Position numbers and translations under genes: made by a program
Part shown: piece by piece, positions 50,001 to 61,766 of the stretch
How the letters are laid out: every line of letters starts with the position of its first letter
How positions within the stretch are numbered: position 1 is the stretch's first letter
NCBI GenBank assembly: GCA_950022655.1
Contig: OX465581.1
Span: forward strand, 33,203,300 to 33,267,299
DNA: 64,000 nt
DNA from: Alentia gelatinosa
Lineage: Eukaryota > Annelida > Polychaeta > Phyllodocida > Polynoidae
Reading direction: 5' to 3'
The notes under the pieces: model-generated
What the model was told of the DNA's origin: nothing
The model's input: only the letters and a program-made list of their open reading frames with translations
Database searches by the model: none

Positions 50001-50730
50001 AGATGATAGATGGATCGCGGCGCTTCACCTTGATGTTGTTGAGTCGAATAATTTTCTCAAAATACATATCTAACCTCATCATCATAGTAAAAACATCCAG
50101 ATATGTGGGTTTGGATACGACTAACGACGGAAGAAGAATCATAATGTAATGTTAAAGGCGACCATCCATTCGGTCCCAATGAACTAGGAGAGGTCGGTCA
50201 GCAGAGGGTCTAGGGGCGTTGTGTAATGGACAAAATAACAAAGAACTATATAATTTTGTGAAGTTTATTTAATACTCTTCGGCATTAGAGTCAGATTATC
50301 ACACCAAGTTTTGACTAGCGCTCTATTAGTTAACTACCACATCCCCTTGATTGTGATAAATTAGAATACCTGATATAAAGCACTGATCCTATGAAAAAGA
50401 CAATGAAGTTTATCACATGTAGATGAGATAGTGCATTACCTCTCACTGAAAACCGATTTAAGGCAAATTAAAATTTAGATTAGAATGGGCGGAACACCAC
50501 ATAAAAGTCTCCTTAATTTCAAATTAAATTAACTAATGCAAGTATTTAACTGATAGACGTTTCAAATTTTCGTTGCAAGATGCATCACCAGCCCAATTTT
50601 TTTTTCATAATCGTATTACTAATATGGAATTCTGACATACATATTTACAACAGATATAATAATACAGGCCACTTCCCAAGGTACTTACCTTGGTGAAGGA
50701 AATAAAATGGAACTAATCTTTAATAAGCCT
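47000..50730. other. 3.7-kb intergenic stretch, nothing recognised
   Basis: AT-rich sequence between the convergent NUDT22 and COQ8A genes. Short frames at 48099-48284 and 49242-49487 (+) were inspected and not recognised. There are no RNA genes or structured repeats that I can support. Confidence 0.5.
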
Positions 50731-50732
50731 TT

Positions 50733-50738
50733 TTTATT
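50733..50738 (-). terminator. COQ8A polyadenylation signal
   Basis: TTTATT on the plus strand gives AATAAA on the minus strand, about 420 bases beyond the COQ8A stop. The intervening 50740-51158 is GC-richer and would be the 3' UTR. Confidence 0.45.
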
Positions 50739-51158
50739 TCATTGTACAGCCTTATAACGTACAGTCTATGCAGTACGCGATTGCTTAGAAGGTGATGAAT
50801 GTTTATGCTGGGTGGGTTCGTAGCGTGTTCTCCCGTGCACATCCTGGATTACCAGGTTGTTCAAGCATCCACTTGTGGTGTAAGATATCGGCATCTCACA
50901 GTGTCCAGGGAGCTGCTCAGGACCTTAACACACATACCAGAATGAGCATGTATTGCTGAAGGTAGCCGCTCACCACAATGTATCATCCGTGTCCCACATA
51001 TCAGAAGATGCTATCCTATCCACTAGAGTATCTCAACAGTGTCTGCGTTATGAGATCCACATCTCTGCACCGTCTACTCGTCTAGCCACACGCCGTACCC
51101 TCACTCGGCTTGCTCGTCACAGCTCCACATAAAAGTCTGAGAAGGCACAACTTGTCTC

Positions 51159-54100
51159 TCACCGGAAGCGCTGGTGAAGCAGATCAACCTGCTCACTGGG
51201 GCCTGGGTTGTAGGAGGCACTAATCCCATCAAAAATGGGGCTGCAGCGGACATTTCCCTTCAACTTGGTGCAGAGCAGGAAAGCGCCGGCCATCTTACGG
51301 TGCAGCGAGTAGGTCTCCTCCGGGGGTGGTGTGAGGCGGTGGTTCATCATGACGGGGATGTAGTTGTGGATTCGTTTGATGATGGTCTGTGCCCCGAAGT
51401 TAAACCTGCCCTGCTCGGCGAAGGCCTCTCCGAGGATCATCACGGAGTCCACGTGTGCGTCTATCATCACCTGGTGGTCAATTCACAAGACGGTCAGAGA
51501 GACTATGTTTTCTCTATCAAATATTCTGTACAAATACACAGGCAGATTTACGGGCATCGCGACAGGAGTTTCCTCCGTTATACAAAATGCATACCTATGG
51601 GGTGCCATCTGGTGTATTGGGCAGGGTTCCAATTCTGGTCAAACTGCATAGTGCTGAAGCTATTGCATTAATCTATAAATTCATCCAATATCACTATGAA
51701 AATGTTCTCTACCTGAAATGCCTCATCCTATATACATCCATCTTATACACATCATTCCATAAGGGCTCTTCAATTTTCAAAATCGATCAAAGAATAAGAC
51801 ATTTTTTTTATTATCATTATTCTTTTTACAGTTTTATATCTGCTACAGAAGAACTAGGCCACATAATGCCTTTACTGTGGTGGTTCCAACTACGGTAGTA
51901 TTGATATATGTAGCAATCCAGTGCCGGCATTATTATAAGTGGCAAGTATTTTAATGTTACAAATCCTCACTACTGACTTCACAATACCACCACTGAATGT
52001 TGACGAGAAATCATTAAATATTAGTAGCTTCCATTCAGATACTATACCAACCTTTGATTCGTAGCCTGTCAGGAATCCGAGGTTTATGGAGCGCTCAATG
52101 ACCACTTCACGATCATTGTTCGAGGCGGCTTTTATGATATGAATGTATTCATCTGTGAAGCTCTTCTCATAGACTCGACTAGCACCGAAGTCCAGCAAAG
52201 ATATCTAGAAATGGAAGTATATTGAAATGTATCCATGGAAATGTGTAAGCTTTATGAATATCAGTTTTACATATGCGTATCCTACTTTGGTGATTGAATC
52301 CAAGAATAGATATAAGAGAATGGTTATATTCACTTACCCTCCCAGTTTCTTCGTCATATAGAAAGTTGGCCCAGTTGGGATCTGTCTGCATGAAATTGAA
52401 TTCGAAGAGTTCCCGCATACACAGTTTCAAGATTGCCTCACATATCTGCAGAAAGATTAACGGCTTGTTATAATGCAGAGAACATGAGAACTTAAAAATG
52501 ACAATGATCTCTACCAAGTAATGTACATTTAGAATGTATATAGATTGCCCTGCAATATCGATTCCACGATTTTTTCCCTGGTACCTAACATTAATGTCTC
52601 ATTTTACATGTAATATTTAAACTACGAAGAATTCAAACTCTCTACATGAATGATAATACTTTATTGAAATGTGTAAATAATAATTTGGGATTAAGCAGAG
52701 ATTTTGAGGCACTAAGGATAAAATCAACAAGTTTTGGTCAAAGTCGTGGTTCTCCATGAGTTTGATGCGGAGTGAGATGAATGAGAGGACAGCCGAGTGA
52801 ATATCATGTAGTGTGCGAACGAGTTGGAGGAAAACAACTTTGACCAAAACGAGTTATTTTCTGTATTTATCTCACCCCTGTACACACTAAAAGAATGGAT
52901 GTTCCACAGGATATAGACTATATAGACACTTGAAAAAGGCTACCAAAAGCCGAAACGTTGTGAAACCTGTTTGTTCAAATAAAGCCATCACTTGAAACCG
53001 ACTACGGATTGCTGTGGAGTTGTGCTTGTTCTAAAAACTTCTATATTTTCTGTATTTATCTCACCCCTGTACACACTAAAAGAATGGATGTTCCACAGGA
53101 TATAGACTATGGAGAACAGACTGCTATACTCGCAGGGGCATGGAGAAAGATTTCCCAATGTTAAGCCTATTGGACTAAAATACCAGGGGTGAGATAAAGG
53201 GTGTTATGAAATGACAGGTGCTGTTTGCTATTTCGGGACTGACCTCGTTTCTCGTCTGCTCCGGGTGGTCGACCAGCTTGTCGAGGTGCACGCCGCTAAC
53301 CAGCTCAGTGGTGAGCACCTGAGAGCTGCTCAGGTCGCGAATCACTTCCGGTACATAGATCATGGGATCCTCCTTTAACATTGTCCTGCATAAAGGTGGT
53401 AAAAATGGTTAGCAATAGATGTCGAAAGCGTGGGTTCAAATCCAAGCAGGAGAATTTGAAATCACTACGGCTGAATTGACAAATTAGAAAGGTCCCACGT
53501 TATCAACACATATGGGTCTCCACATCGTCGTCTTTTTCAATTACTTTCAATTTAGTCCTGATGTGTAAGGCTTCGTGAGTCATAAACACAAAGGATTAAT
53601 TTGAACGGACTGGGAAACTATATAATCACCTAAATTGAGCATAGCAATCAGCTTCCCTGACGTAATCTACTTCCCACGCCAGCTCGTGTTTGGCAACATT
53701 CATCACATTTTCAACATACAATCCTGAAAATAAAAATCTTGCATTAAAGGCCATAAACTGCTGGTAGCATAACCAAATATTATTTCAAGAATAAAACAGC
53801 TACTTACAGCTAGTTACATAGGGTCATCCTCGAGAACATATTGAATCACTATTATTTAACTGAATGTATGAAGAAATGGTATACTTTAGCGATTTGAGGT
53901 TTGCTTGCTATACTTTCTGGTTAACCCTGATATGACTTACCTTCCGGCAGAATTTTCCAGACATTGAGCACTGCCATTAGGTTATTTATGTCACTGTTGA
54001 TACTGTCTGCCACCCCAGGGTACTGCAGAATGAAGAAGCATGGTGAAAGCGGATTCATTTTAACTACCTAACGTATAGTCACGATTTAACTGAGGACACA

Positions 54101-57100
54101 TTTTGTGTAGACTAATGATTGTTTATGTTTTGGTTATCTTTCATCTCTAGAATTAATAGACAAACAGTTTGGAAAGATATGAAATTATGAAATGTATCCA
54201 AACCGTGACCATCGAATTTCAAAAAACAGGATCTTTAAATGCTATTGTTATAATCAGGAAAACATAATGTGAATGGTCCTTGCGGTTAGTACTAGATATA
54301 CATAAGATGGTCCTTATCATAAAATCCAATAAAGTGTCAGTCTCTTGCACGTGGTTCATAAATCGCTCGTAGGGGAAACGCCCATGAACCTATGATGGGA
54401 AATGAGGAGGGAGTGTGTAATAATATGGTGGACATAAGGATACTGGATCAATAAAATGAAAGCACATCAGGGTCTACAGCGATGTATACACCGACATTAA
54501 CGAAGAGGCGAGTTAGGTAATTCTTACCTGGATCTTCATGGCCACGTCCCGGCCGTCATGCAGCGTGCCCCGGTGTACCTGGCCGATGGAGGCAGCCGCG
54601 AAGGGCCTTTCATCGAAGTGCGCCAGTTTATCTCGCCATCCCTCTCCTAACTCAGTCCTCAGGACTTGCTGCAGCATGAACGAAAAGGAGTCTTTAAGAT
54701 AGATTATATTCACATGTGAAAGTATTCATTGATACAGAATAGGCCTTTTTCCACAGGCCGGTGTCGCACCTTATCTGGTTGGTAACGCAGTGCCTGCAGC
54801 CAAACAAGCCCCTGGCAACGTATTCTTTAGCATTGGATCTATCAGTATATGAGCATTATATGTTCATAACACCAATGCATCTTATTTTCAGAGAAATAAT
54901 AATGATTTCATCGTATTCTATGGCATTCCAGCTCCAATTTGATGTATCATACATGCATATCACCTAAATGATACTTTAGATATAACTTAGATAACACAGG
55001 GACACCGAAACTGAATACACAATAATACATTGGCAGGCCTAGCTATTATATGCTTATCTTTTTCCATGTTCAAACCAAAATAATTATCACCTATGAAGTT
55101 GAGACAGCCCAGACTCGTTGATACAGTACCCTTGTTTTTTCCAACAATTTAATCTGTCAAAAAACAACACTCCTGCAATCACACCCACCGTTCACACTTT
55201 AGCTGTGATTGCTGTATATCTCTATATGAATACCGCTGGAATCGCGGTGTTTGTCCGAGCGGCCGCGTTACTAGACAGTGGGCCGTTAGGCGGCGCTGAA
55301 CGGCAACACCTGTATTTGCAGTACACTGTGTATCAGTAGAGCGCGGTATGCTCTAAGACAGTCGCGATAAATTCGTTTGAGTGTTAACGAAATAGGTTAT
55401 CTTGTTTGTGTGTGATATTTGAAAGCAGAGCTCTGTGTGGATAGCACCCTCTTAAAATATTCATTTCGACTATCATACATCTATCAATTCTTGGCACACC
55501 AGAATTGGAAAACACGCATGTCAGAGATAGGTCAACTATCTTTTAAATCCATCATCAATACTGCTGTGCTGATAACAAAAGTTGAGGCCAATCAGCTGTA
55601 GTAGGTTAAGCGAACACGATACATAAATGGAGATGAAATACAGGCGAAAGCCCTACACCAAATTGCAGGGGGCTTTCCATTACCTCACTTATATCCATGC
55701 TTATTACGCTTTACCTATAGAAAACATCAGGTGGATTAAAACGCCATGGCTAGTGGCATGTCGATGTGAAGCCCGGCTAATGTTGAATTTGTGTTACGAC
55801 ATATCACGAGTAGTGAATATTGACCTTAAGTGTAAATTGATACAAATGAGGTTTCCTAACTGGTCAGTTCAAGTGTTAAGGGCATATGTCGACACAGATT
55901 TGATGTTTAATTACATTTCCTCTTTATTACCCTTGTTAATAGAATATTAACGCACATGAAGTATTTTAGTATTCTATCAAATATAACCGTTTTATATAGT
56001 ATAGGCTTGGAAAGACATTTTTCCAAGCCTTTCCATTCCCTTTCCGAGCCTTTCCATTCCCACCGGAACATAGTTTCCCTCTGATACACTTGCCAGTCAG
56101 AAAGAAAGTAAATGATTACCTCCATCTGCCACTTTGGCATGAAATCGGCACTCCGACGAACCCGTTCAAATATGCGCTGTAAATCTGGATTCAACATGCT
56201 GTTGTCTGAAAGTAGAAGTAATGATGCGCACATTTATATGGACGTCAGGAATAAGGTTTTCTCGAAACAAGAGCATTTAAAATGTGCATTTTAAAAGAGA
56301 ATCGTTGGCCTCTAAAGGCCAAATTAGCGGGTGGACGCATTTTAAACTCAATAGGTCTATTTACAAAGTGGTGAGAGATTGAATACTTAGTGCCCTATTC
56401 ATCTGTGAACTCTGCAGGTCATGGATTAGTGCACACAGCTGAGGGGGTGGGGTGGGAGGGGGAATGGGGTAGGGGAGAGACCGTTTTAGAACCCAGAGTA
56501 TATCTATCTAACTGTAGGCGATTTCAATTGGCAATCAGCAATGCCCTTCATGGATCAGCGCACACAGAAACTGAGACATATCTGCATTTTCACTAATAAA
56601 GTAGGTCAAGCCAATATCTGCTGGTAAATGAAATTGCAAATGATTTTACAAACCAATATCATTTGACTGGGTCTTGACTGATTCCTAGAACAAAGTTACG
56701 AAGCATTCTGACTTATGTTTGTGTGTAAATAAGCTGGATAAACCATCCACTCATACACCTGCTGCCTCCCCCCTCACATTATGAGATTTGACAAAAGTAC
56801 ATGAATAGCACATCAAATATACATTTCACCTAAATAATGACACTCCCTAGGGTGTAAGCAACTGCCAGTGCCACTTATGGAGATGTTAAATGTTACACAA
56901 ATGCTCACTGTAAATCAATATTAAGTAAACATTTGTTTAACTATGCCCATTTCACTCAAAATCCCCCGCACTTTTAACAAATACTTGAATATCTCTGTAA
57001 ATATAGAACCTACTTTGAAAATTCCACTTCCTAGCACCTACTGTTTTTTATTCTCTTTCAAATGAGGTATATCATATTATAATTCAACCAGTGTTAGGGG

Positions 57101-60100
57101 TAGAAATATGTCCATAAAAGAGTTCTTAAAAATGGACCTGTGACTCAAAAGGTCCCCCCCCCCCCCCAAATTGAAATTTCTTTTTTCTAAAAATCCATGT
57201 CAAAATACTAAATACTAAAACTGTAATATAGTGTATGGCCATAAAACCTTCTGCCTAAAACAGAAAACATATTCATATCTGTACTTAGTTAGCTATAAAA
57301 AGCAAAAATATGGTCAGGTTGCCTAGTGACTCTACAAGCTGGTGTACTACAGTAGGCTATACAGCATATAGTCTATGATCCATGGGCGCCCCCATGACGC
57401 CCCCCGAGTAGGTGTTCTTCACTAAAGGAGGTAAAAAAGTAGCTGTTCTTCACTAATGAAGGTGCAAAAGAAGTGAGTGATAATTGGGAAATGTCACTTT
57501 TCTTGCCTTGCTCACATATGTAAATAAAGTGTTCCATGTGAAAAACATCATGTCCTGGGTTTTAGCACTATATCTTCCTGCTCTGGAATCGGTGTAGAGG
57601 GTCAAAAGAATCTTGGTAAAACATTGAAAGGCAGCTGAATTTAGTAAGAACAAAGAGCCGGAACACAGGTTTTGTCCCCCGACCACCTAGTGACTGCTTC
57701 ATGAACTAACAATGGCTCTGTCCCCTATAGCCATAACCTTAAGACCAACCGTCCACCCGCTAATAATATGGGCTAACATACGCCGGTTCAATCAGGGCTT
57801 TTAAATACTAAGGAGAGTATTTCTGTGTTTTATAAAATCCCTGATTTCAGGGATTTCCCTGAACTTTTACAGCCTTGTAGTACTTACATAAGATAACTCG
57901 ACTGAATGTATATTATGAATGACTGATCTGTTGAAAATCATATCTAAGACAGCTTTCGTAATAATTATATGATAAACCACAGGAAAAAAGAGTCGCTGGT
58001 TATATTCTCAAGTCTCATATGCCACTCTAAATCACCCATACACATATTCATGGTCGATGTTTATGGGTTTATAGATGAAATCATCCTGACATTAATGAAC
58101 TATATGTTGATGTATGGTTTGTGAACACCTTTAGAAGATCGATTATATCCAAGATGTACTCAAATCTGTGGAATTTATCTGATTTAAATAGTTACTGTAA
58201 ATTGATTAGGCATTCCAGGAAATTCTCTCACCTTGTATGCTGAGCATCTGGCCTAGTTTTAAAGCTGCTCCACGGACACGACATAATGTAGCTACAATTC
58301 GTTCGGCATTCGCCTCCGTCAAAAATGGGTTGTCATCTAAAATCGCCATCTTATTTCCTAGTAGAAGAGCATTTGATAATCTTTATACCTATTACGAAAA
58401 TCGAGATCAGTTGTTGAAACTATTAAGTAGATCCTTGCAAAACTGGTACGTTTACGGCTATTCTTAAAATCATGTCATGTTCAACATGATAACAAACTAC
58501 AAACATGCTTTACTTTTCATTCTATTTTAAGGCATTAAATGAAACCCCTATGAAGGTTATTTTTCATTCAAACCTACATATCATAGGATGTACTCTCTCG
58601 TTGGAATATCTTATTTACCTTAAGTATCAACCAGAAGAACAGTCAATGAACATTAAATATCAACTTGTACTTGTACAAGCAAAATTTTAATGCAATACAC
58701 AAAGTTTACACACTCACCATTCTTTTTTGACAAGCCAAGACCACGCCGTGCTACTTCAGCCACTGCCCCAACTCCCAGTCCGCCTGCAAGTCCCGCAAAA
58801 CTAGCCAATCTCCCAATGCGTGACCCAGGAACTTTCCGCTCTTTCGATTCCTCGCTTAACTGTAAACAAGGGAATGCATTACAGCACGACTACTTGACTC
58901 TGAATACTTGGAAACTACCCACAACCGATTCAGCGGTGAAAAACGTAACATAGCAGCAGAGATAATTTCTATATAGTCACAATTCTTTTACCTACGTCTG
59001 TTTCATTTAGCTTCATATACACTTTGGAGTCTTACAATAAACGATCTACCTTACATGTGCTTTATAGAAGTGAATAATTAAGCGATCCATTATCTATGAT
59101 ATAAAACATGTATTTACAGTCATGTGCAATTCTAGAATCTACATTAAGTTACTGGATTGTACATCAATTGCTGGTGGAACTTGTTCTAAGCTGGAATACT
59201 TTAAAATTCACAATTTTAGGAGAGCCCTATAATGTAACAAACTCATTCAATGGTTTACTGATAATTGCCTTGCCGCAATAGTAAAAGGAATATAAACTGT
59301 ATCCCGCGGAATCCTTTCTTAGTGACATAAATAAATATTTAAACAATTGTAAATATATTACAGGCAAGCCCAAATGTACACCTTCAGATGCGAGTGACGA
59401 TGCAAAGAGGTAAGAGATCTATTCCAGCAGTGAATAAAAGAGATGAAAATAACGGTTTAAAAACAGAGAGACCCCGAAAACATACATGTTGCTTGAACGT
59501 CCCGACAGGCTTCCTTCGTATAGGAGATGGTTTGGGCCTTTTGAACTTTAAAGTCGGTTCTGGTCTTTTTTGTGTTGGGGACGGTTCTGATGGAGATTTT
59601 TGTTTGGCTTTATCCTGACGGAGCAGTTTATCGGGCGTCAACACTTCGGCAGTAGAATCGTGATGAAAATTTCTTTTTTGTTGATCCATGATAGGAGAGC
59701 CTGTCTTGCTTTTTAGCGGTGAATTCCATGGCGCATCTCCACCGAAGGAGGATGCCATCCTCCCAGCGGCAGATTCAAGTCCTGAAACACAGAAATACAC
59801 ATACATGTACTTAGTGAGCCGCAAATCTAATGGTAAAGCAATATATAGAGCTTTATATCCCTAAAGATTTTATCCTCATATAGTATTTCTTAAAATATGC
59901 TGGTATATCTGAATATCGACCACGGGATTACTGAGAATTAAAATTTTTCCTATTGTGTCTTTAAAAAAGTAATTGAAACAAAACCCATGTTCTAAGGCAA
60001 GCTTTTAGCTGTTGCTGCTAATTCTAGTATATTGGGGCATGGGATAGAGAAGGAATTTCCCCCGTAAATATAAACATTTCTGAAGTAGTTAACGCTGAAT

Positions 60101-60845
60101 GGCCAATAACAGCATTAGTATAGACCAAACAACATAATTTTTGCACCGAAACAAAGTACTATACATACACAGAGTAAAGCCAACATATTAGAAACAGGCA
60201 CCGATACTCACCATTCATTGACCTAAGGTCTTCTTCCATTTCAAAATTGCCTTCCACACCAAGATTTTCTAATAATGCTTCGTTGTCAACATCATTCTCA
60301 GAATAGTCTTGGTTAAACCGGAATTTTGAAGGGACACTGTTTTTCATAGACTCAACTACCTGTGCCGCGCCAGCCCCCATTACCGAGGTGCATTTCTGTA
60401 GTTGTTCCTGAAAATACAACCTCATTGTTAACAAGTTGTTTCTGTTACTAGAAGTCAAGAGGTTTTTAAGGTCTCTTCATATTAAATGCAATGCGGGGCA
60501 AGAACGATGTATACAATACATGTACACATATAATAAGTTTTGATTTATAAATCGACTGCTTAGATCTGATCTCAAGTAAGTGATATGAAACAGTAGTACT
60601 TAGAGTAAAAACATTAAATCATATTCAAAGTGATGTTGCATAAGTGTCTTCACCGTTACTCCTCTCTGCCGGAGGACTGCCTCACTGACTCTTTCTTCAA
60701 TCTGGATGGCGCCGGATTGAACAGAATTTCTTAGGCTGGAATTCCTCCATACATCGGCAGCTGCTTTCTGGTTATGGCTTACAAAAGCACGAGTTATAAG
60801 CTCCAAGCCACGAAGAACAGCCACAAGGTCCCCTGATCTCGACAT
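51159..60845 (-). CDS. COQ8A: Atypical kinase COQ8A (ADCK3), mitochondrial, 13 coding exons, complete
   Basis: Exons 5' to 3': 60654-60845, 60212-60407, 59486-59781, 58718-58859, 58232-58357, 56120-56205, 54528-54668, 53941-54022, 53630-53723, 53244-53385, 52338-52445, 52052-52204, 51159-51470; product about 689 aa. COQ8A is a UbiB-family ATPase that supports the complex making ubiquinone in the mitochondrial matrix. Family hallmarks are the KxGQ motif KLGQ at 309-312, the Ala-rich loop AAASIGQVH at 370-378 in place of a P-loop, the lysine in AMKIQ (K391), QTDPNWANF at 519-527, and DFG at 540-542. The C-terminus carries [14 protein letters not shown] glycine-rich segment [10 protein letters not shown], probably the membrane-associated part, is in exon 4. 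Exon 1 could end 6 bases earlier (donor GTAACG) in the same phase. An acceptor-like CTTGTTGCAG ends 2 bases before the ATG, so a non-coding upstream exon is likely. Confidence 0.93.
52740..53195 (-). repeat. Hairpin element carrying a nested insertion with 67-bp duplication
   Basis: In COQ8A intron 10. The left half (52752-52832) is a hairpin with apex GAGAGGACAGCCGAGTGAAT. The right part runs from TTTATCTCACCCCTG to CAGGGGTGAGATAAA (53184-53198). Within it, 52855-52921 is repeated exactly at 53044-53110, flanking a 122-bp insert (52922-53043). The related copy at 61.5-61.77 kb lacks both the insert and the duplication. Confidence 0.85.
52922..53043 (+). mobile_element. Recent retroelement-like insert with hammerhead-like signature
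   Basis: A 122-bp insert between exact 67-bp direct repeats. It contains TGAAAAAGGCTACC, then AAAAGCC, then GAAACGTTG. The GGCT/AGCC stem followed by GAAAC has the layout of the 3' half of a hammerhead core, as seen at Penelope-like element ends. The CUGANGA half is degenerate. It is probably a severely truncated copy of a longer element. Confidence 0.6.
56300..57775 (-). repeat. Dispersed repeat copy 2 with terminal inverted repeats
   Basis: In COQ8A intron 5. The left end ATTAGCGGGTGGACG (about 56323) is inverted near 57749-57766 (CGTCCACCCGCTAATAAT). The interior shares ordered blocks with 13.64-14.40 kb and includes a C run near 57152-57166. A G-rich stretch lies at about 56441-56476. 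No coding region is seen. Confidence 0.65.
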
Positions 60846-60952
60846 GGCTGCAACAAGAATGGGGTACTTACAATTAAAGATACAGGTTGAACCTGAGAAT
60901 GTTCGACTTGTTGACTCATTGTTAACAGGGCATTGACAGCATTAGTGTTCTG

Positions 60953-60973
60953 TTTGTTTGTTTGTTTGTTTAG
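60953..60973. repeat. (GTTT)n microsatellite
   Basis: Five consecutive GTTT-type units about 110 bp upstream of the COQ8A start codon. Confidence 0.85.
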
Positions 60974-61504
60974 ATTTTCACATTGATTTTTTCCAAGACA
61001 GACGTGGTGGTCAAATATTTTTGTATTTGCTCATAATTCAACGATAACAATGACAGTGCCTATAACAATAGGCAATAACAGTGCCTATAACAACGACAGT
61101 ATTTGTACAACAGGGATGTACAATTTCTTTAGTGGAATTTCAGATTTTCTATCTGTACCAAGTTTATGTCAATCATCCTAAACTGTGTCATAGAATTTCC
61201 AATTCTCACTTGTAACCTATGAATTAACTCCCACTCATAACTGGGTACTCTATCTCAACTCCACTGACTTTTTGAATTTTTGAAGTTCTATGTTTGTTGT
61301 CTTTATCTGTCAACACTGATTGTCAGCGTTTCATGTCATCTTGTGTGACTGGACACCCACCTTTGATATGTTGTATATTAGCCCGGATTTGCGAATCCTA
61401 TAATAGAAGACCACCTACTAAGGTGAATTTATGTGAATAAATAAAAAAGAAGAAGAAAAAAGTAGTGCTATAACTCCAGGTAAAAAATTAGGTGTTACCA
61501 GCTT

Positions 61505-61766
61505 GGGCAGGTTGCTCTCCACGAGTTTGATGCGGTGTGATATGAACGAGGCGACAGCCGAGTGAATATCACATAGCATTCAAACGAATTGGAGAAAGAC
61601 TTCTTTGGCTAAAACGAGTTGTATTTATCTCACCCCTGCATACACTAAAAGAATGGGCAACACACAGGATATAGACCATGGAGAATGGACTGCAATACTT
61701 GTAGGGGTATGGAGAACCAGTTCCCAATGTTAAGCCTATGGACATTTATTCCAGGGGTGAGATAAT
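61505..61766 (-). repeat. Hairpin element, copy without the nested insert
   Basis: A hairpin (about 61516-61594) carries CTCCACGAGTTTGATGC on one arm and GCATTCAAACGAATTGGAG on the other. Its apex is GAACGAGGCGACAGCCGAGT. The element then runs from TTTATCTCACCCCTG (about 61624) to CAGGGGTGAGATAA (61752-61765). It corresponds segment by segment to 52.74-53.2 kb minus the insertion. Confidence 0.75.

Noticed and set aside
51174..51898. Plus-strand frames of 165 and 147 codons
   Set aside because: They overlap COQ8A exon 13 on the other strand and are shadows of its coding bias.
55118..55950. Several plus-strand frames in COQ8A intron 6
   Set aside because: Three short frames in a row, none recognisable. 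No shared splice pattern could be built.
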